A stretch of 39,873 nucleotides of DNA from Pleurotus djamor (taxonomy: Eukaryota > Basidiomycota > Agaricomycetes > Agaricales > Pleurotaceae). Location: the NCBI GenBank assembly GCA_029747585.1, contig JAPEVF010000415.1, positions 1-39,873 on the forward strand. Direction: 5' to 3'. Under the pieces are notes generated by a model, which saw only the letters and a program-made list of their open reading frames with translations, was not told the origin of the DNA and searched no databases. Of the stretch, positions 9,288-19,447 are shown one piece after another. A program made the translations under genes and the position numbers. Position 1 is the stretch's first letter. Every line of letters starts with the position of its first letter.

Positions 9288-12200
9288 ATGCCCCCAAAAT
9301 CCTCCAAGTCGAGCCGTGGTCGCGGTACCTCTCAACCTCAAGCCGCGCAAAGCAACTCGGACACCAATGACAAGTCACAACAGTCAAAAAAAATCCACCA
9401 AGACGTCTGAGGCTGCCGGCGACGTCGATGAAACTATTCCCACAAAGGTATGTGTCTCTGAACTTGTATTGACTTGGTCGCTCACACTGTTTATAGGCGC
9501 GTAAGCGTACCTACGCCCAAGTTGTAAGCGATGGCGAATCGGTCTGTCATCTTTCCCCTCTTCCGTTCTCTGTGTTTTGACTCGAATGGTAGTCTCCTCC
9601 CCGCACTCGCACCCGCACGCGTGCTCAGGCCAAGGCAGCAACTAGCACAAGTGCCCCTTCGGAGGAGACTCATCCCGCTACCTTAGAAGGGAGTCGCGCT
9701 CCTGCTGTGAAGGTATGTAGTCCTTCCTGACAACTTTTTTAATCCTGCAACTGACCCCTTTCATGATTTCAGGTCGCGAAGATTGGACCGCCACGTAAAG
9801 GAGCACCACGCGAGAAGCCCGTTGCCTCAAGCACGTCAAGCACCAAGACGCCCGGTCCTGATGTTGACATCACGATGGCCGCTCCCATGTCCCCCAAGCG
9901 TCCGGTTGAACCTCGCAAGGTATGTACATGAGCACCTCCAAGACTCTACACGTTACTGACTTGTGTTCACAGAAGAAACCTCGACAGGTGTCACCATCAC
10001 CACCTCCACCCATTGCTGCCGAGGATGTGGACAATGCCACCCCACCTGCTGCTGACCCAGCGCGACCCAAATCGAAGGGCAAGAAGAAGGCAGTGGATGT
10101 CTTACCAAACCCGACCTCTCCCGCTCCTCCTTCCTCTCCTTTTTCCTCTCCTCCTCCCTCTCCTCCTTCCTCCTCTTCGCGTCCAGCGCCGGTGATCAGT
10201 CGATCACGGCAGCCAAATGAGTTATCGGTTGATACTCGTTTGGTGGACAAAGAGCCTCCCCCACCGCCACCCAATGCGGATCATCCCTTCGAGCGATTCG
10301 AGCAAGCTCACGGACCACTCATCCAGATGTCCCCTTCGCCATCCCCTCCTCCTTNGTCCCCCTCCTCGCAAAGCCAAAGTCAACGGTCTTGCCAAGTTAC
10401 AACAACAGCCACGGCCTCGCTCTCCGCAATCCGACGCAGGTGGCTCCGATTATGCCGATGAACATGTTCCTGGTACCATGGATGAAGCTGATGATGATGA
10501 TGACGACGATGACCAGGCTGGTGACGACGAGGAGGCTACCACCTCCCGCTCAAAGCCAAAGGGAAAGGGAAAGGCAAAGGATTCCTACTTGACTGGCCCT
10601 GTACCCCGTCACATCCTTGACCGTGTCGCTGAACTCGAGAACACGTACCGGACCGAAGTCGAGGCTCTCGCGCAACAGTGCAACAAGTCCTCGGCCACCC
10701 TGTTCAAGGCTGTCGGCTCAATCGTCAACCGGCGTCGACCGAACGACTATAACATATGTGCATCTGTATATGCTCGTGGCCTCGGTAAGTCTCATGTTCC
10801 ACGGTGGCATTCATCTAGACTGAGCAACATTCCTAGGCCCCAACCACAAGTCCTCGTCAACTGAATTCAAGGTGAAATGGCAAGAAATCAAGCAGCTCCC
10901 AGAAGCCGAGTACGATGCGTATGTCAAGAAAGCTAGAAAGCAGTTCCACGAGAATCATGTGAAGAGTATTGACTGGCTCAAGGAGGAAGGCTTGTATGAT
11001 ACGCCGTTGAAGAAGACTGCGCAGTACCTCACCAACATTGTAAGTCATTCATTTCTCAATTAAACATTCATTTTTCTTATGCCTTCATTAGAGTCGCGGG
11101 ATATGGGAGGACAACCAAGTCCACGTTGTCTCTTATCTCATCAGTCGCGCAAAGAACGATGAAGGCCGAGCCCTTAACCGAATGGTGTCGGGTAGTCCAT
11201 TAGCGGATGCAGTCATCAAGAATCCCAAGTTCCCGTCAATTCGACGCCACATGGAACTGCTCGAGGCGTATATAATGTAAGTGTTTTTCTCGCCTTGTTT
11301 GTGCTATTGTTTCTAAGTATGGGGTCATAGCGCAATGGAGAACAATGAGCCTGAGGAATCATTCCTCCGCCCCAGTGATGGTCTTCATGGCTACCTTTCC
11401 ACGATTGCCTTTGAGGTCCCTGGCAAGGATGCTCGGGACCATCGTCGCACTCTAATCGGTATAATACTCTTGGCTCAAATCAGTACGTTTTTTNATGTTT
11501 CTTTTGGCGTGGAATTGCTTTTGACTTGTCCAGGTTTCATTTTAGCATCACGGTGGACTCCCGATAGTGACGAGGTTAAAACGCCGCCGCGAATCGAGTG
11601 GTCGAAGTGGTTTCTCCAAGCGTACAAGTTACAGCTTTGCCTGATCAACTGGCCGGACTCGGAAGTCTTTCCCAAGCCGGGCACCAACCCTCGCAGCCTG
11701 TGGATCGACACGAAGGACGATGACAACAAGAACACGGACAAGAAAAAGCCCGAGGTTCCCAAGGGCCCTCCTCATCCACGCTCGCTTGCCCCGATTATAA
11801 AAGCCTACAAGACGGTTGCTGATAGCATCTCGGTCAAGAACAAGGATACCCAAGTTGATTGGAAAGTCTTGAGTGATGTCGTGCAAATTGTTAGCTGGAC
11901 TAATGGTACGTCTATCTTTACTGATTTAATGTCATCGCCTAACTTGGACTTCTTAGAACAGCGTGCGCGGGCTGTGGAGGACCAAGGGGATATTCCCTTG
12001 GTTATCTGCAAAGATGGCACTGTTCTTGTTAAGGTATCTACCTATCACATTGCCCAGTACCAGGCTGCCTTGGATAAGACAGAGAAGATGTCTCGCCGCG
12101 CTGCGACTTTTAGGGAGGATCCCCCTGTCCCTGCCCCTGCCCCTGCCCCTGCCCCTACCCCTACTCCTCATTCCCCATCGCCTCCTCCTTCGCCTCGTGC

Positions 12201-12336
12201 TCGGCCCAACCCCCGTCCTCGTACTAAGGCTGCTTCCTCGTCTACTGTTCCCATAGAGGGTCCTGCTATTGGTGCTGATGGTCAGCTGAAGCCTGCCTCT
12301 CAGATTTCCTGGTCTGAGTCTGCTACTGAGGACTAG
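9288..12336 (+). CDS. Passenger gene B: ~851-residue protein, unknown function
   Basis: Ten exons give one continuous frame: 9288-9447, 9497-9523, 9593-9712, 9773-9919, 9973-10784, 10837-11039, 11092-11276, 11331-11482, 11534-11905 and 11957-12336. This holds after correcting A8 to A7 at 9386 and dropping one base near the N at 10355. The N-terminal 380 residues are basic, Pro/Ser-rich and probably disordered (MPPKSSKSSRGRG start, KKPR, an Asp run, then KGKGKAK). A folded middle starts at HILDRVAELENTYRTEVEAL and runs through SRGIWEDNQVHVVSYLISRA and the DGLHGYLSTIAFEVPG segment. The C-terminus is a Pro/Ala repeat with PRARPNPRPRTK. Basic tails suggest nuclear or nucleic-acid contact, which is inference only. 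I recognise no catalytic motif. The stop lies about 70 bp before the right array. Confidence 0.75.
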
Positions 12337-13099
12337 CTCTGATGTACTTAGTTTATTTCTGAAATACCTACTCTGAATACTTGCCTTTGTGGTTCACTTT
12401 TGCTAAGGCCCCAATAGCTCCTGGGTATACCCATGTCCAGTGTATTTGAGAGGTGGGTATACCCAAGAGTCATTAAGTTCTTCATAGCTGAGTAAAGGTG
12501 GGTATACCCAAAGTCCATTAAGGCATTAATAGGTCTTGGGTGTACCCATACTAGAAATNCCTTGATGAGTGGGCNNACCCAAAGTCTAATAAGGTCCTTG
12601 AAGATTTATTTTGATCATAACTGNTGGGGCATTGCAGATTAAGGGCTAGTCTTGTNGGAGAGTAATAATNTAGGTGTATACTNTCTTTNACAAGTATCCA
12701 AAAAGAACTCAGATCAATTTGAAATTCAGAACAAGGTTGACACTCAGGCCATAGAGTATGAGGGCCTCAATATGCTTTGGGCATACCCATAGAAAGATCC
12801 CAATAGGCCTTGGGTGTACCCANNTCANATCTATATAAGTGGTGGGTACACCCAAGATATATTNAGGTCCTAATAGGTCTTGGGTATACCCAAGTTGTAT
12901 ATATATAAGCAATGGGTATACCCAAGACCTATTGAGGTCTNAANAGACTTTGGGTATNCCCAAGTTTAATATATTTTAGAGGCGGGTATACCCAGGATGT
13001 ATTAAGGCCTTAACTGACTTTGGGTANACCCGTGACTCACTTAATACATTCTGGGTATACCCGTGTCTCAAACTANTTTGAGACACGGGTATACCCAAN

Positions 13100-13330
13100 G
13101 TCAGTTAAGGCCCTTTCCTTTCTGTTTTGCATTGACTTATACACAACATCCNAATTGTACCAAAGTGACTAACAATGACAAACNTGATTTATACATTCAA
13201 TATGATGCATANAAAAATACAANTTATACTGAGAGAAAAGATAGACTTGGTTNTAAGGAAGATTTTCAATAGTCCAACNGAGTTGGTATNAATGAGGACA
13301 TTGTAGAGANAAGATGGGAAGGTGGGCAAA
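13100..13330 (-). repeat. Right inner copy of ~250-bp terminal unit
   Basis: The complement reproduces the left unit at 1905-2160: a CT-rich block, AACTCNGTTGGACTATTGAAAATCTTCC, then the GAATGTATAAATC region and the GCAAAACAG end. Several N calls lie inside. Confidence 0.7.
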
Positions 13331-13544
13331 GTGGGGAAGACCTCTTTTGGAAAGTGTGAANGGTATACAAAGGAGGAGAATGCGGCTAAGTTACTCAGGT
13401 GGCAAGGATATCAANATACTCTGGGTATACCCAGGTNATGTATATATAAGAGGTGGGTATGCCCAGAACATATTAAGGNCCTAATAGACTTTGGGTATAC
13501 CCGTGTACAAGGTATTTGAGNGGCTGGGTATACCCAGGATGCAT

Positions 13545-13800
13545 TGAGGCCTTTTCNTTGTTTTTACTGTNTTNANTTATATACAACACCCTGATCAGAT
13601 CTAAGTAGCTAACAATGCCAAACATCATCAATTCGTTCAATATCATGCACATAAAAATACAAGTTATCTTAAGAGAAAAGATTGACTTGGTTGTGAGTAA
13701 GATTTTCAATACTCCAACTGAGGTAGTATCAATGAGAAGGTAGAAGAGGAAGGATGAGGAGGTGGGAAAGAGGAAGGNNGAGGNNNTGNGAANGNANGAN
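13545..13800 (-). repeat. Right middle copy of ~250-bp terminal unit
   Basis: The complement matches 1267-1530 closely, including the CACCTCCTCATCCTTCCTCT block, CTCAGTTGGAGTATT and TGCATGATATTGAAYGAATTGATGATGTTTG. It runs into ambiguous sequence at its outer side. Confidence 0.7.
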
Positions 13801-13880
13801 GNANGNNGNGNTNNGANNNTNTNAGNNAGNNGTNANCANNNTNTNNTAGTNANANNTANCAANGTNANTNCNTNNGNGNG

Positions 13881-13999
13881 NNNNNNNNNNNNNNNNNNNN
13901 NNNNNNNNNNNNNNNNNNNNNNNNNNNNNNNNNNNNNNNNNNNNNNNNNNNNNNNNNNNNNNNNNNNNNNNNNNNNNNNNNNNNNNNNNNNNNNNNNNN
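13881..13999. other. Assembly gap (119 N)
   Basis: A solid run of N preceded by about 100 bases of mixed N calls. It lies inside the right array, so the real array length is unknown. Confidence 0.99.
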
Positions 14000-14089
14000 G
14001 GGTATACCCATGTGAAAAGTATAAAAGAGGTNGATGTACCCAGCCCACTTTGGCATCTTTTATCNNTTACTANATAAGATCTTAAATAT

Positions 14090-14305
14090 ATATNCATANN
14101 TGACAATGCNAAATACTATGAATTCATTTAGCACCATATACATACAGATGTACCAAATCCTGAGAAAGAAGATAGATGAAGCTGTAAGTAAGGTCTTCAA
14201 TACTCCTACAGAGTTAGTTTCAATAGCTGTGTAAAATATTGAGGATGAGAGGAAAGGAGGGAAGGGGTTGATATTGAGTATACGGGCCTTAAGCCACATA
14301 AACAA
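14090..14305 (-). repeat. Right outermost copy of ~230-bp terminal unit
   Basis: The complement begins TGTGGCTTAAGGCCCGTATA and aligns with the left copy starting at 866. It marks the last sequence attributable to the KDZ element on this side. Confidence 0.75.
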
Positions 14306-14310
14306 CTTAC

Positions 14311-14568
14311 AAGAAAGAATCTATGATCAAAGGGTTCTTATGAGTTTTCGACAAAGGTCAACGGAAGAAGAAGACGGGAACGGGGTTGTGGGTAGGAAGG
14401 GAAGGGAATGTGGTCGGCTGGGTGCGTGTTGGAAACGACGATGAAGATCATGGTCCCAGCGAAACCGGCGTTGGTGCTGCCGCTGTCGGTCCTGGTGTTT
14501 ACGGTGCTGGGCAGATTGCTGGGACTGGGAGCGCTGCTAAGAAAACCCGTTATGCTGGCCCCAGTTAG
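14311..14568 (+). other. Possible 3' coding remnant beside KDZ end
   Basis: A plus-strand frame ending at 14566-14568 encodes an acidic then Gly/Ala-rich tail (NDDEDHGPSETGVGAAAVGP, ending KKTRYAGPS). It could be the 3' end of a host gene cut by the KDZ insertion, because it starts right at the element edge. No homology is recognised, and low-complexity chance is equally possible. Confidence 0.25.
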
Positions 14569-16103
14569 CGACTCTGGAATTTAGCGGCTCTGGAATTTGG
14601 ACTGTGATACGACAAAATGTAACATGTTTTACCAATGCGCTAGGACTTTCCCAGCTCCAGCTCAATCTCTTCAACACCGCGCATTCAAGCTCAAGCTTCG
14701 AGCTCCTCATTCCATCTAGAGCACGGCACGCACTCAACGGTATACCGGAGACGAGGGGCAGGGATTCTTGGAGATAACGCATACGGTGTCTGAGGGAGGA
14801 ATGTCGATGTGTGAATACGAGGAGAGGCTTGATGGAAAGAATGGCTTTCCTTGCCGTCGCGGGGAGTTTGGTTTTGACCACGCGTACGGACCGACTAGCT
14901 CCTTGCTAGCCGCCACCACCACCACGACGACGACCTACACATCCTCCTCCGCTAACTCTTCCTCTTCTTTGCCCACGTCCGATGCCTTGTCGTTGTCATC
15001 GACGCAGCTGTGACCGTCCATCGTATCGAGGGTTCTGACTGCTATACGCGCAGATATGGACGTGGTCGATCAAGGAAGAGGTGGGGCTGGCGAAGGAATC
15101 GGACGAAAAGGACANAGAGGTAGAGAAGGAAGGAGAAGGGGGAAGATAGATGACGAAGAACATGATGGATTGAGAAGAGCAATGCATCGATGAAGCTGTC
15201 GCTGAATCAAGTGAATACGAACGGTTCGTCTATGCCAGATCCATAACCGAAACAAATCATCGTCGTCCATACGTACGGTGGTTTCCACACAGACGCCTCG
15301 CCATCCTATTCCCGCCATGGCTTTTGTTCCTTCTCGCCGTTCCGAGGACGCACTCCAAAGCTGAACCAGCCTCAATCGCAGCTCTCTATTGCTAACTATG
15401 GTTAGACTGTAGAGTATACTCTACAACGGCGCAGGAGACGCAGCCCGCGTTGTTATCGTTTCAGCGAAGCCCCTTCAACGGCGGATATGTCCTCCATTCA
15501 GACTAGTCTCGCATCGACTATCTCCTTGAATTTAGACCGTTGGACTCTTCGAACACTAGCTATCACCATCCTATCCGTCTCGCACATCATTGTACTTTGA
15601 TACGACTCAATTTTACTCTACAAAATGTTCAATGTCAACGTCTGCCCTTGTCAAGTCCTGTCCGTCTGTCTTCACTCCCAATGATGGGTTATACTGTATA
15701 CCTTGTGTCTACTCTGGAAAATTGCACAGGCATCAAACTGACCGTCACGAAAATATGGAGAGAAAGATGGTAGCAGAGATAAGAGGGTGGTGGGAATGCA
15801 ACATTTCTCAGGGTCGACCAAGTCAATTTGCTAAGTCAATGAACTTTCTGATCGTTCCAATCCACCCGTCTCCACGCTTCCCTCTAAGATATGCCCATCA
15901 TCGCTTTCAACGGCCACCGACAAAAGACAAGGACGGCGTACTCTGACATACTAGAGCTTCAAACCTGCCCCCGTTCGCTTTCTGGCCCATTTTACCCGTG
16001 CTTACGCGTCCTCGCCAGTCGATCTGTTGACAAACCCCGCATGAACGCCTTTACTCAAGAACTACCGGACATCGATGCTGGGACTTGATCGTGGTGGATA
16101 TTA
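14569..16103. other. 1.5 kb without a recognisable gene
   Basis: Several open frames overlap on both strands. None has a consistent exon structure or a known motif. A plus-strand frame at 14768-15013 ends in Thr/Ser runs (ATTTTTTTYTSSSAN) and may be a degenerate C-terminus. A short direct duplication (GCGRCTCTGGAATTT) lies near 14563-14600. Confidence 0.4.
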
Positions 16104-16201
16104 CAGCGCTTTTCAAAAGTATGCGGAATCGCGTTTTCCAACACATTTTGGCCTTGGGGTTAGGGTTGCCTCTTTTGGGCGTGGGAAGGGACCCCGTAAC
16201 C
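16104..16201 (+). repeat. Left terminal inverted repeat, IS630-like element
   Basis: 98 bp from CAGCGCTTTT to GACCCCGTAACC. It matches the right copy with a handful of substitutions and a one-base indel. It contains a telomere-like GGGGTTAGGGTT that is present in both repeats. Confidence 0.9.
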
Positions 16202-16237
16202 CTCTGTCGACTGCATTGAGCACTATGTCTATACCTT

Positions 16238-17306
16238 ATGCCTCCCCGTCGTGTTCATAACGCACTCAAAGATCGCATTCCCATCCTCTTTTTTGAGCAG
16301 CACTTCTCGGTCAAGCAGATATGTGAAATTCTCGGGGTTTCAAAGACCCTAGCATATTCTACCCTCTGCAAAAGCAAACTTCGAGCGCGCACTTCTGACC
16401 AAGGCAGTCCAATGGGCCGCCCTCGTCTCCTCAATACCAGCCATACAAACACGATACAAGCCCTGATTGAGCGTCAGCATACCATCTACCTGGATGAAAT
16501 TCAAGACAAGCTGGCCGAGATCCACGGAATCCACGCCAGCATCCCCACTATCTCCAGAGTCATACGAAGACTCAACTTTACTCGCAAGACAACCTCTGCT
16601 CGAGCCCTAGAACGAAATGAACTCAATCGCTCCATATATATGAATAGGATTGCGGGACTCGCCTCCGATCCAGATATGCTTATGTTTGTCGATGAGGCAG
16701 CTCGGAATCGACGGACTTCAGCACGTACACAGGGTTGGGCAAGACGAGGAGCCCGCTGCGTGCAACGTAGGTTTTTCGTTCGGGGCCAGCGATACTCCAT
16801 CCTTCCTATCCTCACCCTTGATGGTATCATAACCTATGATATCATTCATGGCTCTGTGACCAGCGAGCGATTCCTGAAGTTCCTTCGTGAATTTGTGGTA
16901 TCCTTCTCAGATTGCCTTTCACTTCAGATCCTGACTTTCCTCCTTAGATGCCCCTCACCAATCCTTACCCAGGCCCTCGAAGTATCCTTGTGCTTGACAA
17001 CTGCGCGATCCACCACTCTGAGGAAATCCGAGCTTTGGTCGAGGATGAGGCATGTACGTACTAATCACCTTATATTCCCCTACCCTTATCTTACATCGGC
17101 TTCTCTTGGGTAGTATGTAAACTTGTCTTCCTTCCACCTTACTCCCCCGACCTCAATCCAATTGAACAAGCATTCTCTGCCATCAAAGCCTTTCTTCGCC
17201 GCCATTGGAATGATCAATCTCTATACCTTATGGACCAGGCTTGCCAGAGTATCACTCCAAAAAAAAGCTTGGGGTTTTTTTTAGGGCATCGGGCTATGTC
17301 GTTTAG
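16238..17306 (+). CDS. IS630/Tc1-type DDE transposase
   Basis: A cut-and-paste transposase of about 318 residues. Exons are 16238-16897, 16948-17053 and 17114-17306. Residues 1-60 form a helix-turn-helix region (IPILFFEQHFSVKQICEILG, VSKTLAYSTL), and a GRPR-type linker follows. The catalytic triad appears as FVDEAARNRR (first Asp), LVLDNCAIHH (second Asp) and YSPDLNPIEQAFSAIK (Glu), with about 35 residues between the last two. The start MPPRRVHNALK lies just inside the left inverted repeat. Two one-base slips near the 3' end, A8 at 17259-17266 and T8 at 17275-17282, disrupt the last 15 codons. Reading both as 7 restores KKAWGFFRASGYVV and a stop at 17304-17306. The enzyme may therefore be intact. 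Confidence 0.85.
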
Positions 17307-17404
17307 ATACCAACAGGGTCCAGTCGTACCTCTATATATTACCGATTCTAAAATATTTTTTCTACGCTTTGACTTCCCCCCTCAATTTTACTCGCTTCAA
17401 CACA

Positions 17405-18984
17405 ATGGCTTCTGGTAGCGAGCACGAGGATGAGAGTGACTCCGGGCTTGCTCAGCAACCTAGTGATGCTCTGACCCTCCGCCGTTCCTTGTCACTCAAG
17501 GTGCTTGCAACACTTACGCGGCATCCATCCGGCTCGAAGAAGACCAAGGGCAGCGGCCCAAAAAAGAAGACAAAATCCAAAGATTTTCTCCATAAATTCA
17601 GCCCAGACGCTGCGAGCTATGTCAGCTTCCTCAATGCAATTCTTGAGAAACATGGCAAGAGCAAGTATACCTTTACGGAAAGCCGCTGTTACTCTTTGAA
17701 GGTTCTTGTTCCTCCAGAACGGGCGTATGTCTTCCCTTTTCTATATGAGGCGCGCATTTACTGAAGCATTCTCTAGAGCCAGTCGAGCCATTGACATTGA
17801 TAATGTCAAAGATTGGGAAGGCCTCAATACAAGTTTACGCACGGCGGCAAAAAAGCCAACCCAAGTGCAGGTATTTGTGGATATGAATGAGGTTGTTTCA
17901 GGTTGGAACCATGGAGGTGTAAGTCTTTCTCTAGTAATTTTTACAGCTATATATCTGACCATACACCCAAGGATGACTCAGACTCGGATGATGAACCAGA
18001 AGAGGCAGGAGGCGCGACTGAAGAAGAACGAGCCATTGCTCGATTTCGAGGCCTATTGGAGAAAGAGTATGGAACCGATCATGATGCAAGCTATGCATAT
18101 GTCGGGAAGCATGAGTCCTTTCCACTCACCCCATTGATGATGAGTACATGGGCACGCGCAATGGTGAGCCGAATCATCAATTATCTTTGTAACCAATACT
18201 GATACAGCTACAGTACGATGGCAAGGCTACTATTAGTCAGTATCCCAACCTGGAGATGTTCGATCCACGAAACCGACGCGCTATACTCAATCCCAACCGA
18301 CCTAGCCCTGTTATTGGGAGCGCGCCAGCAACCCCAAGCGACTCCTCCTCATTTGCGGCCAATCTGGAAAGCTTCACCGCAATGATCAAGGCTGCGGCTG
18401 CCAGCGCTGCTCAGCCTCCGAGTAGCACAGTCACCCAACCTCCAACCACCCCTGCTTTCGAGGCTCCCCTACTGACGCCAAGCAAGCTCCGCCGTTATCT
18501 CGAGTATGCGCGGGACAATCTAGGTGTTGCCAGGGCATTGGAATACCACGAAAGTCTTGAACGTCATGGATATGGTCCCGATATCTTGCACCGCGTTGAG
18601 GATGCGAAGCTGTTGATGTTGGGAATGTCGGATGGTGATGTGCTGAGGTTGAAAGATGGCAGTCAGACCTGGTGGACTGGGCCGGAGGCACGCAAACGAG
18701 GACGCACCAATTCTGAAGCCGATCGCACGAATATCGAGAATCCTGCACCCCGCGAGGGCTTACCAACAAAGAAGAAGAAAAGGGTTGCATTTGAAGATAA
18801 GTTTGTTGGAGGAGGGGGACGAACCTACACAGGAGTTGGTATGATACATATGGGCGACGATTACGTGCAGACAGACCGAACTACCTTCTACCATTGCGAG
18901 GTTGCTAATGCAATGGTGCCACTTCCCAAAGGCTTCGCGCCTATGGAAGAGGAGGAAGAGGAAGAGGGGGATTTCTGGGCTTAG
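17405..18984 (+). CDS. Transposon passenger protein, SAM-like C-terminus
   Basis: Exons 17405-17724, 17777-17918, 17972-18163 and 18214-18984 join without a frame break into a 474-residue protein. It has a basic KKTKGSGPKKKTKSK patch (about 40-60), a folded N-terminal domain (DFLHKFSPDAASYVSFLNAI; VQVFVDMNEVVSGWNHGG), an acidic DDSDSDDEPEEAGG loop and an Ala/Pro-rich linker. A helical region (LTPSKLRRYLEYARDNLGV, YGPDILHRVEDAKLLMLG, then DGDVLRLKDG) follows around residues 308-375. That last pattern resembles sterile alpha motif (SAM) domains. The tail has a KKKKRVAFEDKF basic signal and an acidic end. It lies in the same orientation, 100 bp after the transposase and inside the inverted repeats. 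The sequence is intact with normal introns. The function is unknown; a helper in transposition, targeting or silencing evasion is speculation. Confidence 0.8.
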
Positions 18985-19111
18985 GGATAGACATTAGGAT
19001 GTATCCAGTGGTTGGAATGATTACTGAGAAGTGCTTGAACTTGCTTAGAGGTTGTTATCGTGTTATCGTGAGGTATGGGCATCGATGTCGACCTTTGGGT
19101 TGGCGGTGAGC

Positions 19112-19208
19112 GGTTACGGGGTCCCTTCCCACGCCCAAAAAAGGTAACCCTAACCCCTCGACCAAAATTGTTGGCAAATGCGATTCCGCATACTTTTGAA
19201 AAGCGCTG
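19112..19208 (-). repeat. Right terminal inverted repeat, IS630-like element
   Basis: Inverse of 16104-16201, from GGTTACGGGGTCCCTTCCCA to GCGCTG followed by TA. Identity is high at the outermost 29 bp and again over the inner 30 bp. Confidence 0.9.
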
Positions 19209-19210
19209 TA

Positions 19211-19447
19211 AAAACAGTTGCTCACCAGTCTTCCGGCGCGCTGCGCTGTGCCTGTAACTGTTTTGGCCCCATTCACCCCGAATTTGCAGGTAGGTTGACG
19301 AAAAATTGCCCATGTCACGGGCCGCTGGCCAAACTGACGAATTGTTCACCAGATTTTCGTGGTCACGGTCACAACGGGGTGACGAATTGATCGAAATACT
19401 ACAGTAGTCTCATGTACAAGGGAATTCAACTGGCTAGTGTGACTTAC
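19211..19447. other. Non-coding remnant between IS630-like and hAT sequences
   Basis: On the minus strand this follows a GTAAGT donor that ends the last hAT exon, so it begins as an intron. No further hAT exon is visible. It includes short AATTCGTCA repeats. The rest of hAT is missing beyond this point. Confidence 0.4.

Larger units (their letters stand above)
299..14310. mobile_element. Giant KDZ DNA transposon with two passenger genes
   Basis: Two repeat-array ends face each other in inverse orientation (about 300-2480 and 12405-14310). Their innermost bases also correspond: left ...ATTGGGGTCT near 2475 matches the complement of GGCCCCAAT near 12408. Between them lie a KDZ transposase on the minus strand and two plus-strand genes, all ending against the arrays, with one shared divergent promoter region. 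KDZ elements are known large DNA transposons of basidiomycetes that can carry extra genes. The passenger assignment here is inferred from position inside the inverted ends. The left end extends about 560 bp further out than the right, so the right terminus may be truncated. Confidence 0.8.
12405..14310. repeat. Right terminal array of GGGTATACCC palindromes
   Basis: About 20 copies of GGGTATACCC or variants occur here, in inverse order to the left array, including pairs with MTATTNAGGYCTNAA spacers. Scattered N calls (12559-13880) and a solid N run interrupt it, as expected where near-identical repeats collapse in assembly. Nothing outside about 14305 resembles the array. Confidence 0.88.
16104..19208 (+). 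mobile_element. IS630/Tc1-like transposon with passenger gene
   Basis: Complete element of 3105 bp. It starts with CAGCGCTTTTCAAAAGTATG directly after TA (16102-16103) and ends with the inverse just before TA (19209-19210), as expected for the TA target duplication of the IS630/Tc1/mariner superfamily. Terminal inverted repeats of about 98 bp enclose exactly two co-oriented genes, a DDE transposase and a second unrelated gene. The layout implies that the second gene moves with the element. Confidence 0.88.

Noticed and set aside
6951..12336. TET/JBP dioxygenase cargo, known to accompany some KDZ elements
   Set aside because: I looked for the HxD...H iron-binding pattern in a suitable context in both passenger genes and did not find it.
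16155..16175. Telomeric repeat
   Set aside because: Only about two TTAGGG-like units, present in both inverted repeats of a transposon. Not a chromosome end.
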